DNA of 23,393 nt from Deltaproteobacteria bacterium (GTDB lineage: Bacteria > Desulfobacterota > Syntrophia > Syntrophales > UBA5619). Location of the stretch: NCBI GenBank assembly GCA_021372695.1, contig JAJFTY010000165.1:1-23393 (forward strand), in the 5' to 3' direction. The notes beneath the pieces are model-generated. The model was not told the origin of the DNA and made no database searches. It saw nothing but the letters and a program-made list of their open reading frames with translations. Below are positions 15,463-23,393 of this stretch, piece by piece (position 1 is the stretch's first letter; each line of letters opens with the position of its first letter). Made by a program: the position numbers and the translations under genes.

Positions 15463-15526
15463 TCGTCATTCCGGCGAAAGCCGGGAACCAGTGATGACTG
15501 GATGCCGGATCGGGTCCGGCATGACG
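15463..15526. repeat. REP-like inverted pair
   Basis: CGTCATTCCGGCGAAAGCCG... at 15463 is followed by the inverted half CTGGATGCCGGATCGGGTCC... ending GGCATGACG at 15526. Same family as 4178-4385 and 6858-6919. It lies 103 bases before the MucR-like start codon. Confidence 0.8.
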
Positions 15527-15629
15527 TTTTATCTGCTTGGTTGCCAGTGTAATAAATATCAACTTGCCTCCATCAGGAAAATGCCTTATCAAAATAGATA
15601 ATCATACTAGTCAACAGGAGGAACGCACC

Positions 15630-16133
15630 ATGGCCGACCTACTTGAATTAACCGCGGACATCGTATGCGCCCATGCATCAGTAACCGAGATGTCGCCCGA
15701 CGAACTCTTGAATGAACTCAAGGCCATTCATGCGACGCTTCAGGCACTGGAAAATGGCGAGAAACCGGTCCAGGAACCCAGGAAGAGGGGAATGAAAGCA
15801 CACGCTCCTGCGGACTTGCCCGCAGAACCCGCCTCCCCTCCGACGCCGGCCATGACCATTGAAGAAGCATTCAGGCCGGATGAGGTGGGCTGCATGATCT
15901 GTGGAAAAACCGGCATGAAGACCCTGAAACGTCATCTCTCCACGGCCCATGATTTGAAGCCCGGCAAATACAGAAAGCTGTTCAATATCCCCAAGGATCA
16001 GCCATTGGCAGCCACGAATTACGTTGCCGGGAGACGTCAGGCTGCACTGGACAGGGGGTTGGGAGAGAAGATGGCTGCGGCCCGAGCCGCCAGGAAAACC
16101 AAAGCAGACCCGGCAACAATCATGCACTCCTAA
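15630..16133 (+). CDS. MucR/Ros-family zinc-finger transcriptional regulator
   Basis: 167 residues from ATG 15630, preceded by AGGAGG; the frame is open further upstream, but without a ribosome site. The C-terminal half has the Ros/MucR zinc finger: C88 and C91 in CMICGKTGMKTLKRHL, H102 and H107 as the other ligands, then DLKPGKYRKLFNIPKDQPL and YVAGRRQAAL with GLG, the usual MucR end. The N-terminal 85 residues (helical start, Pro/Ala-rich linker) are typical of the longer MucR proteins of Desulfobacterota. These proteins bind AT-rich DNA, often repressing exopolysaccharide, motility or surface genes. It shares its upstream region with the divergent protective-antigen-like gene, so regulation of that gene is plausible but unproven. 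It is followed after 11 bases by the PAS gene. Confidence 0.92.
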   Translation: MADLLELTADIVCAHASVTEMSPDELLNELKAIHATLQALENGEKPVQEPRKRGMKAHAPADLPAEPASPPTPAMTIEEAFRPDEVGCMICGKTGMKTLKRHLSTAHDLKPGKYRKLFNIPKDQPLAATNYVAGRRQAALDRGLGEKMAAARAARKTKADPATIMHS

Positions 16134-16144
16134 GTGAGGTAAAT

Positions 16145-16510
16145 ATGACAATCCCTGATACCAATATCACCCTTGAAGCGCTCCTCGATCACATGCCGAT
16201 GGATGTTCAATTCGTCGATAAGGATGGATTCCTGCGCTACATGAACAAGGCCGCTGCCGCTCGTCCGGCAAACTGCAGAAGGGAGATCGGGGTGAATATC
16301 CGGGATTGTCATGCGAAGCCCGAGAGCCTCCGGATGATCGAGCGCATCGTGGCGGATTTCAAAAGCGGCCGAAAAGAGCCTCATTACTACGTATCCAGGA
16401 CCGGCAGGGTGTCGATCAAGGTGCCCGTCTTTGATGCTGACGGTCGTTTTATCGGCATCCTCGCTTATTCATATCCGGCAGGTTTTCCGAATCCCGAAAG
16501 AACGTTCTGA
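16145..16510 (+). CDS. Stand-alone PAS-domain protein
   Basis: 121 residues making up one PAS fold and nothing else: LEALLDHMPMDVQFVDKDGF (10-29), RYMNKAAAARPANCRREIG, NIRDCH (51-56), then FKSGRKEPHYYVSRTGRVSI and VPVFDADGRFIGILAYSY (93-110). The 'DCH' followed by 'FKSGRK' is the form I know from PAS domains attached to DUF438 and similar sensors, where the histidine region may bind a ligand or haem. There is no output domain, signal peptide or membrane segment. GAGGT lies just before the ATG, 11 bases after the MucR-like stop, so the two are probably co-transcribed. It may be a small sensor acting on MucR or another partner; this is inference. Confidence 0.8.
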   Translation: MTIPDTNITLEALLDHMPMDVQFVDKDGFLRYMNKAAAARPANCRREIGVNIRDCHAKPESLRMIERIVADFKSGRKEPHYYVSRTGRVSIKVPVFDADGRFIGILAYSYPAGFPNPERTF

Positions 16511-16585
16511 TTGAGTTCGCGCGGCGGGTAATTTTATTTTCCAGGGGATGGGCAACGGGTCAGAGCTTCGGCTCAATTTCGAGAA

Positions 16586-17800
16586 ATGGATCATACGAAT
16601 TTTACCGATAAACAGCTTATTGATTTAATTTTCCAGATGGATGATCTCCTTGAGACTGATTATGTCGATGAGGTCAAACGACGGCGTGAAACCATTCTTC
16701 CAATGCTCCGCAAGATAGCCACGGATGAGAAAAATTACCGCATGAAGTCGGGCAGAGGCTGGGGGATAATTCACGCGGTATATCTTCTGGGCATTCTGGG
16801 GGACCCGGGATCGATCGATGCTTTATTGGCCGCGTCGGAATTTTCCAACAAACATGACATCGATTGGCTGTGGGATGCCCTTCCCGAGTGCTATCTGAGA
16901 ATAGGGCCGGCGGCCATTCCAGCGCTGAAGTCATCCATCGAAAAAGACAAAACGAATGACGAGATGTCCGTGATAACCGAAATAACAGGCCTATGGAACA
17001 TCTGGTCTGCTTATCCCGATACAAAGAAAGACATTGAGGACTTTTTCCTGAAGGTCATAAAGTCCCCCGGTGAAAATTTTGAACTCAGAACGAACCTGAT
17101 TGCGGATTTTGCTGAAATGAAGCGCCCGGATCTTCGGCCAATTTTTGAGAGCTATTATGAGATGGGCGAGATAGATCTCAATACACTCCCAAAGGAAGAT
17201 TTTGATTACTTCTATGATGAGGCGGAGAGCCCCATTATCCCCGGATTTCGATACGATCTCGAAGCATTCTACAGCCATGGGGAGGTCGCCAAGAGACAGG
17301 AGCGATGGAAGAAAGAAGATGAACAGGCGGAGTTGAACGAGGTTGAAGACCTGATCTTGGAGAATTTCAGTAAGATTGGAAGAAACGAGAGCTGCCCTTG
17401 CGGATCCGGGATAAAGTTCAAAAAATGCCATTTGACATGGGCTGAAAAGGAGCTGGAGAAAATTCGCATCGAGAAGATCCGGGACGAAGAAGATGCGCAA
17501 GTCGGTCAGTCAATTTTTGATGAACGACACTATGAAACGATATTGCGTCGTTTTCTGGCTTCCAAACAGAAAGCATCCATTTTCAATCTAATAAAAGAAA
17601 AAACCATCGAAGCAATAAAGCTGCCGCCCGGAGATCTTCATGGAAAAGGGCTGATCAATCATCTTGGTCCTATCTTGAACCTGATCGAATTTCAAGATCA
17701 AGGGGAATTTCAAGAATTCCTGAATAATTACCGAGAATATCACAATGCAATCGCAAAGCAGTATGTCGGCCATCCCAGAGATGAGAAGCGGCTTCATTAG
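16586..17800 (+). CDS. HEAT-like repeat protein with SEC-C zinc motif
   Basis: 404 residues, cytoplasmic. The N-terminal part (about 55-200) is helical and looks like HEAT repeats: WGIIHAVYLLGILGDPGSID and PECYLRIGPAAIPALKSSIE. A SEC-C motif follows at 264-282, IGRNESCPCGSGIKFKKCH (C270, C272, C281, H282), the metal-binding motif best known from the SecA tail, where it binds SecB and ribosomes. After it comes a charged helical tail. Proteins of this layout are common, and most are uncharacterised; a role in protein quality control is often guessed. The ATG at 16586 has only a weak ribosome site (GAGAA); MDHTNF is the natural start, as no better one is nearby. It is 75 bases after the PAS gene and convergent with the small dockerin gene. 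Base composition is lower in GC than its neighbours. Confidence 0.72.
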   Translation: MDHTNFTDKQLIDLIFQMDDLLETDYVDEVKRRRETILPMLRKIATDEKNYRMKSGRGWGIIHAVYLLGILGDPGSIDALLAASEFSNKHDIDWLWDALPECYLRIGPAAIPALKSSIEKDKTNDEMSVITEITGLWNIWSAYPDTKKDIEDFFLKVIKSPGENFELRTNLIADFAEMKRPDLRPIFESYYEMGEIDLNTLPKEDFDYFYDEAESPIIPGFRYDLEAFYSHGEVAKRQERWKKEDEQAELNEVEDLILENFSKIGRNESCPCGSGIKFKKCHLTWAEKELEKIRIEKIRDEEDAQVGQSIFDERHYETILRRFLASKQKASIFNLIKEKTIEAIKLPPGDLHGKGLINHLGPILNLIEFQDQGEFQEFLNNYREYHNAIAKQYVGHPRDEKRLH

Positions 17801-17888
17801 TGACATTTGTGCAGTATCACAGCCGAGGAGATGGCCGGGACCTCAAGGTGATCCAGGTATTGATCCGCAGACCTGCTGCCTCTGCTTG

Positions 17889-18485
17889 TTACCGCTCTTC
17901 TGAGAGCTTCTGCAAGATATAGAGCGCCTCGGGAAGGCCGATCTTGTGGTCGCCGTCGACGTCGATCGCGGAGGCGACATCGTAGCCTGCCGTACTGAGC
18001 TTGGCCATAATCTTCAGGGCCAGGATGGCATCCCTGAGGCCCAATCCATCGCTTTTGATCATGACTTCGCTCGTATCGGAGAGGTCGGCAGCCCCGCTGC
18101 TGCGGGCGGCCATGGCCTGAGCCGAGACCGCCTCCCCGCCCGCGAGATTCACACCCATTTGAAGCCGCACCCCAAAAGACCTGAGCTGACAGGCAGAGAG
18201 GTCTCCGACATTCCAGGAGACGGTTCCGCCATTCAAGCTGTACCCGGCGCTGGCCTCCACGAAGGTCGTGTGGGCGGGCAGCGGCAGGGAGACCGTCACC
18301 CCCGTCTCGTTGTTCTTGGCCATCACGCCGACCGTATACTGGACCACGGCCCCGGGGAGCGCGATCGAAGGCGAGGCTGACAGTTGGGCGGAGAAGGCCT
18401 CGCCCACCGTTTGCGGTTCGTAGACGCCGTCATCCCCGGACACTCCCGCCGCTCTGTTCATCGGAAGGATCAAAGAATCGATCAC
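17889..18485 (-). CDS. Small protein with a DUF11-like domain and a C-terminal dockerin-like module
   Basis: 198 residues starting with GTG at 18485, which overlaps the protease stop by four bases (GTGA). There is no signal peptide. Residues about 30-140 look like a DUF11/conserved-repeat beta domain: PGAVVQYTVGVMAKNNETGV, LPAHTTFVEASAGYSLNGGT, VSWNVGDLSA. The C-terminus LRDAILALKIMAKLS plus DVDGDHKIGLPEALYILQKL is a dockerin-like pair whose first calcium loop is degraded (IKSDGLG). As a protein meant for outside the cell, it lacks an export signal, so it is either a translationally coupled gene with an unusual fate, or the former tail of the protease split off by a frameshift. The reading-frame step is -1. 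Both modules match the style of the upstream gene. Confidence 0.65.
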   Translation of the reverse strand: MIDSLILPMNRAAGVSGDDGVYEPQTVGEAFSAQLSASPSIALPGAVVQYTVGVMAKNNETGVTVSLPLPAHTTFVEASAGYSLNGGTVSWNVGDLSACQLRSFGVRLQMGVNLAGGEAVSAQAMAARSSGAADLSDTSEVMIKSDGLGLRDAILALKIMAKLSTAGYDVASAIDVDGDHKIGLPEALYILQKLSEER

Positions 18486-21400
18486 CGGACGATCGCCAGG
18501 ATTTGCATGATGTAGATCACCTCTTCCATGCCGATCTTCCGATTGCCGTTCAAATCCGCGCCGGAGGTGGCGTAGTCCGCGCGAATATCGGGGTGCATAT
18601 CGGACATCACCTGCATGGCCAGGATCGCATCCGCGATATTCAGGGCTCCGTCGTCGTTGAGGTCGCCCTTAAAGGCTACGGCTGAAATGAATTGGCCGAA
18701 AGCGAAAGGAGCAAACCAGACAGCGAGGTTGGGGAGAATCGCCGCATTGTTGGAGGTATCGATGAAGGAAATGTCGTTGGACTCATTGTTGGTCACATAG
18801 ATCCGTGTCCCTGCTGGATTGATCGAGACGCCACTGGGTGCGCTGCCGACAGGGACCGTGGCGATCACGGTGTTGTGGGACGTATCGATGACCGAGACGT
18901 TGTTGGAGTCATAATTTGTCACATAAACCCGCGTCCCCGCCGGGTTGACCACCACACCGTAAGGCGCGTTCCCCACGGCGACGGTGGTAACCACCGTATT
19001 GTGGGAAGTATCGATGACCGAAACGCTGTCAGATGCATTGTTTGCCACATAAACCCGTGTCCCCGCCGGACTCACCGCCACGCCGACAGGGGCATCCCCG
19101 ACGGGAATCTCGGCCACAACCGTGTTGCCAGAGGTTTCAATGACCGAAACGGTGTCCGAACCGTTATTTGCCACATAAACCCGGGTTCCCACCGGGTTGA
19201 CCGCCACGCCATAAGGCGCGTTCCCGACGGGGATCGTCGCCAGGACCGTGTTGGCGGAGGTGTCGATCACCGAAACACTGTTGGAGCCGTTATTGGCCAC
19301 GTATACCCGCATCCCGGAAAGATTGACCGCGACGCCGTAAGGCGCGTTCCCGACGGGTACGGTGGCCACAACCATCTTGTTCAGCGTATCGATGACCGAA
19401 ACGTCATTGGAGAGAATATTGCCCGTGTAGACCCGTGTCCCGTCCTGATTGACGGTCACGCTGCGGGGACCATCCCCGGTGGCGACGGTGGCAACCACCA
19501 AATTCTGAGGTATATTGGTGATCGAGACCGTATCGTATGCAAAGTTGGGAATGAAAGCAATCGGCGCGGTTGTCAGGAAAGTCGCTGTGACGGCCGTATC
19601 GGCGCTCAGGTCGACGGTGCATGTTCCTCTTCCCCCACACCCCCCGCCCGACCAGCCGGTGAATGCCGAACCGAAAAGCGGCTCCGCCGTGAGCGTAAGA
19701 GATGACCCCATGGGATAAGAATTTGAACAGGAATTCCAATAACACAGCATGCCGGATTGGTTGCTCGCGACCTTCCCGATGCCGGTGCCTGCCATGGATA
19801 TCGATACCGTATGATAAATCCGATCGAAGGAGACATTAATATATTTTGATGAATCCATGGTCAGTGTACAGGGTCCCGTCCCTGAACAGCCTTCAATGCC
19901 ATTCCACCCTTGAAAAGTGGAACCGTAGTCCGGGGTTGCCGTCAGTGTGACACTCGCTCCGGAAGGATAAATTTGTGAACAGCCCGAATCGCAGTTTGTC
20001 CCGTTTGGCGTAATCGAAATCGTTCCCGATCCGTACCTGTTTATCCATAAATAGTAAGAAATCAGCCGCAGTCCTCCCCATCCGTACAGGTTGTCCTTTC
20101 CGGGATCTCCCATGTCCGATGCCCAGGATTCAAGGGTGGACTGCACCTCTCCGGGAAGCAACTCAGGCCGGAACGACCAGAGCAATGCGGCAGCTCCCGC
20201 CACGTGGGGCGTGGCGGCCGAGGTTCCGGGGAAGGATTCGCCGTAGGTGTAGGATGTGACCCTGTCCGGACCGCAGATGTCCGGCTTGATCCGGGCGGCG
20301 CTTCCGGCCCAGTCATTGGTCGGTCCCTGAGAGCTGAAATCCTCCTGGGGACCATAGCCCCAACTGGACTGGCTCACCGCTCCCACCGCAAACACGCTCT
20401 CTGCGTCGGCCGGCTCCATGATCGAGCCGGAAGACGTGGCGATGGGTGGAGCGAAAGCGGTCGGCCCTATAAAATAACAATTTCCTCCCAGAGCAATTTC
20501 CAGTTTCTTGCCCACACTGGAGCCGGGTTTCCTGGTCACCTGGAGATAATAGAATTGGTATTGCTGCGTGTCCGCCAGATCGATCACGATCTCTTCATAG
20601 GGACGCCGCCCGGGCGCGCCGTTCTGCGGCGACGCCGAAGAGACGGCCAGGCCGCCGACCGCCTTGGTCTGGTAGTCGTAATAGTAAAGATACATGTCGT
20701 AATCCGTGGTCACGGCCTGCCAGTCATCCCAGCGCATGCCGATGGTCACTTCATCGTGCTCAGGATTGCCGTCGTCATCCTGTTTCGGCATGGCCAGGAT
20801 GATATTCCCGCTCTGCCCCGAGAATTCGTGGACATTATCATAATTGCCGTCGCTGAAAACGCCCCCCCAGTGCGTCCCAAGAGGAACTCCGTCTGAGCTG
20901 TAAGTATTTGCCTCGTTTCCGGCACCCTCGACAATCAGAATCCCGTTTTCTCTCGCCTGATTGCACAGGTCGTGAAGGGGGCCCGTGCCGTTTCCGGGAC
21001 CGGTGCCGAAGGTGACGAGCGACAGGCTTACCACTTTGATATGGTTCGTGATGCAATAATCGAGGGCCGGCTGAAGATCCGCCTCATCGGCGATTTTCAG
21101 GAGATGAAGCTCCGCCTCCGGGGCCATGTCGTAAACGATTTCCGCGCACCCCGTGCCATGCTTGTACTGGGTTTCGATGCCTTTGCCCGTAAAATCGTGC
21201 CAGAAGAGGTTTGGGGGAAGGTCTCCCGATCCCTGCGCGGCCGTCATGCCCTTGAATCCGATGTCGATGACCGCTATCTTTACGCCCTGTCCCCGATAGC
21301 CGGATTGATGAAAATAAGAGGCGGAGGTCAGGTCCACTCCCTGGCTGACCGTGCCCAGGGGGCGAAATTTATGCGGCAGGCGGGCGAACTCGATCTGGGG

Positions 21401-21820
21401 ATCGGAATCGACGATCTCCTCGACCCGATCCAATGGCAGCTCCGCGGCGACCAGATTCCTGCGCTGGGAAAGAATTCTGCCGTTTCGGGAGAGAATGCCG
21501 GCCGCGTCGACCTGGGACCCCTCCCTCGTTTGCAGCATCACTCTGATCCGATCTTGCGCGTCCGATTGGGGAACCCTCGCACCGCGTTCTCGGAGGGCGG
21601 CATGCCGGTCGATGAGGCTCTTGATCCTCGGGCCCAATTTGCGGTTCGGCGTCTCCGGGGTCGTCAAGGACGGGCCCGCCTCCAGCGGATGCATGCCGGA
21701 TGGGTCTGATATCTGCTGCGACGGGGAAGTCAGGAAAGGGGCGATGTTTGCGCTTCGCGACTCACCGGCGCTCGAGAGGATGAGCAGGGCGACAAGCCCA
21801 ACGGCAAAGGTCTTGCCCAC
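18482..21820 (-). CDS. Secreted subtilisin-family (S8) protease with InlB-like repeats, YVTN propeller and dockerin
   Basis: 1112 residues from GTG 21820. Signal peptide 1-23 (TFAVGLVALLILSSAGESRSA). Catalytic S8 residues: D186 in KIAVIDIGF, H221 in KHGTGCAEIV, N302 in EGAGNEAN, S534 in FPGTSAATPHVAGAAALL. An insert of about 200 residues (305-480) lies between Asn and Ser. Two Cys-paired InlB-type repeats follow (each with a 'GSxFxGW' core, as in YGSTFQGWNG and FGSAFTGWSG). Next are YVTN repeats of 42 residues (for example VSVIDTSHNTVVTTVAVGNA, then TRVYVTN), six whole and a partial seventh, so one seven-bladed propeller. The C-terminus is a dockerin-like pair (GDLNDDGALNIADAILAMQV; DLNGNRKIGMEEVIYIMQIL). 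Probably an extracellular or cell-surface protease held by its accessory domains. The substrate is unknown. Confidence 0.9.
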   Translation of the reverse strand: MGKTFAVGLVALLILSSAGESRSANIAPFLTSPSQQISDPSGMHPLEAGPSLTTPETPNRKLGPRIKSLIDRHAALRERGARVPQSDAQDRIRVMLQTREGSQVDAAGILSRNGRILSQRRNLVAAELPLDRVEEIVDSDPQIEFARLPHKFRPLGTVSQGVDLTSASYFHQSGYRGQGVKIAVIDIGFKGMTAAQGSGDLPPNLFWHDFTGKGIETQYKHGTGCAEIVYDMAPEAELHLLKIADEADLQPALDYCITNHIKVVSLSLVTFGTGPGNGTGPLHDLCNQARENGILIVEGAGNEANTYSSDGVPLGTHWGGVFSDGNYDNVHEFSGQSGNIILAMPKQDDDGNPEHDEVTIGMRWDDWQAVTTDYDMYLYYYDYQTKAVGGLAVSSASPQNGAPGRRPYEEIVIDLADTQQYQFYYLQVTRKPGSSVGKKLEIALGGNCYFIGPTAFAPPIATSSGSIMEPADAESVFAVGAVSQSSWGYGPQEDFSSQGPTNDWAGSAARIKPDICGPDRVTSYTYGESFPGTSAATPHVAGAAALLWSFRPELLPGEVQSTLESWASDMGDPGKDNLYGWGGLRLISYYLWINRYGSGTISITPNGTNCDSGCSQIYPSGASVTLTATPDYGSTFQGWNGIEGCSGTGPCTLTMDSSKYINVSFDRIYHTVSISMAGTGIGKVASNQSGMLCYWNSCSNSYPMGSSLTLTAEPLFGSAFTGWSGGGCGGRGTCTVDLSADTAVTATFLTTAPIAFIPNFAYDTVSITNIPQNLVVATVATGDGPRSVTVNQDGTRVYTGNILSNDVSVIDTLNKMVVATVPVGNAPYGVAVNLSGMRVYVANNGSNSVSVIDTSANTVLATIPVGNAPYGVAVNPVGTRVYVANNGSDTVSVIETSGNTVVAEIPVGDAPVGVAVSPAGTRVYVANNASDSVSVIDTSHNTVVTTVAVGNAPYGVVVNPAGTRVYVTNYDSNNVSVIDTSHNTVIATVPVGSAPSGVSINPAGTRIYVTNNESNDISFIDTSNNAAILPNLAVWFAPFAFGQFISAVAFKGDLNDDGALNIADAILAMQVMSDMHPDIRADYATSGADLNGNRKIGMEEVIYIMQILAIVR
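18735..19540 (-). repeat. Tandem coding repeats of 126 bp (YVTN propeller blades)
   Basis: Six full units and one part, each encoding VSVIDTSxNTVxATxxVGNA, then PYGVAVNPAGTRVYVANN and a short turn. They are very regular in length (42 codons) and close in DNA sequence, so expansion or contraction by recombination is likely. Confidence 0.85.
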
Positions 21821-21826
21821 GATTTT

Positions 21827-21832
21827 CTCCTT
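21827..21832 (-). promoter_or_regulatory. Ribosome binding site that decides the protease start
   Basis: AAGGAG, six bases before a GTG at 21820-21818. The frame is open upstream to another GTG (21862) and an ATG (21853), but neither has a good ribosome site, and the later start gives a compact signal peptide. Confidence 0.65.
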
Positions 21833-21989
21833 TGGCAAGTTGAAAGCGTGCATGGAAGACACCCACGGCCGTCGATCTTTCCGCCGTTTCTATCACTATT
21901 TGCGCTTGGAATCTACTATTGATGACTTCTGACGAAGCCGTCACCACTTGTATGCGGGCGATGGGAAATCAGCAATAGGGCATGCCGGT

Positions 21990-22028
21990 CCGGTCCAGCG
22001 AACGGCTCATCGCCGCTCGCTGAACCGG
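21990..22028. terminator. Long hairpin between katG and the protease gene
   Basis: CCGGTCCAGCGAACGGC, loop TCATC, GCCGCTCGCTGAACCGG: a 17-bp stem with two G/T-type mismatches. It lies about 130 bases past the katG stop and upstream of the protease gene. No strong T-tract follows on the minus strand, so the terminator role is tentative. The surrounding gap (21821-22160) has no gene that I can support. Confidence 0.45.
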
Positions 22029-22098
22029 TTATTGGCCGACCGTTTTTTGCCGTCCTGTCGGAACCGGAAAACGGAGACGACCCCTAAAAAATGGCTTG

Positions 22099-22134
22099 CC
22101 CCTCCCCTTGCGGGAGGGGCTGAAGGGGAGGGGG
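22099..22134. repeat. GC-rich dispersed palindrome, copy 2
   Basis: CCCCTCCCCTTGCGGGAGGG followed by GCTGAAGGGGAGGGGG. It is the inverted near-copy of 6787-6824 and lies just after the katG stop codon, where it could also act as a 3' hairpin of the katG message. Confidence 0.6.
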
Positions 22135-22160
22135 CTCCCTCGCAGGCGTTCCGGCTGCGA

Positions 22161-23393
<1,233 letters not shown>

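Noticed and set aside
10729..17800. Enzymatic partner (ADP-ribosyltransferase or other A component) for the PA-like protein
   Set aside because: None of the neighbouring products (MucR, PAS, SEC-C, PEP-CTERM protein) has a toxin enzyme motif.

Overview
The window is mostly GC-rich bacterial chromosome. It carries short dispersed palindromes of the form GTCATNCCGGCGAAAGCCGG, secreted proteins with dockerin-like modules, a PEP-CTERM protein, a MucR-type regulator and a molybdenum hydroxylase. Together these suggest a Gram-negative member of the Desulfobacterota (former Deltaproteobacteria) or a relative. No rRNA or tRNA is present, so this placement is inference.

Left end (1-1620): a visibly AT-rich, probably acquired insert. 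Two tightly coupled minus-strand genes encode a DUF5343-like protein and a Swt1-like HEPN protein with an intact R-x4-H ribonuclease motif. They sit between a GTTAGAG core just upstream and a GTCTAAC core just downstream, and behind the broken 3' end of an integron-type tyrosine recombinase. This looks like an integron cassette carrying a putative HEPN toxin/defence pair. Next comes an orphan ParB-like gene (1708-2511).

2754-9338, all minus strand: a molybdenum-enzyme neighbourhood. In transcription order it encodes a molybdopterin-binding large subunit, a Tat-signal [2Fe-2S] subunit and an FAD subunit with a cysteine-rich insert like that of PaoB/HcrB. Then follow a PaaI-type hotdog thioesterase, an MBL-fold hydrolase, a 21-codon mini-ORF overlapping both neighbours, and moaE, which makes the enzyme's pterin cofactor. 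REP-like repeats lie between several of these genes.

9928-21820: extracellular and surface proteins. A PEP-CTERM/C-type-lectin protein (+) is followed by a 1411-residue minus-strand protein. This protein combines a signal peptide, a dockerin-like pair, an Ig-like domain, Asp-rich calcium repeats, a region that aligns by eye with the pore-forming core of anthrax protective antigen/clostridial binary-toxin B components, and 14 LVIVD repeats (two possible 7-bladed propellers). It is the most striking gene in the window. A short plus-strand cluster (MucR regulator, stand-alone PAS protein, HEAT-like/SEC-C protein) separates it from a subtilisin-family protease. The protease carries two InlB-like repeats, a YVTN propeller and a terminal dockerin, and is overlapped by a small second dockerin gene.

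Right end: the 3' part of katG (catalase-peroxidase), which runs off the window.

Family assignments come from reading the translations by eye against remembered family patterns. No database search was run.
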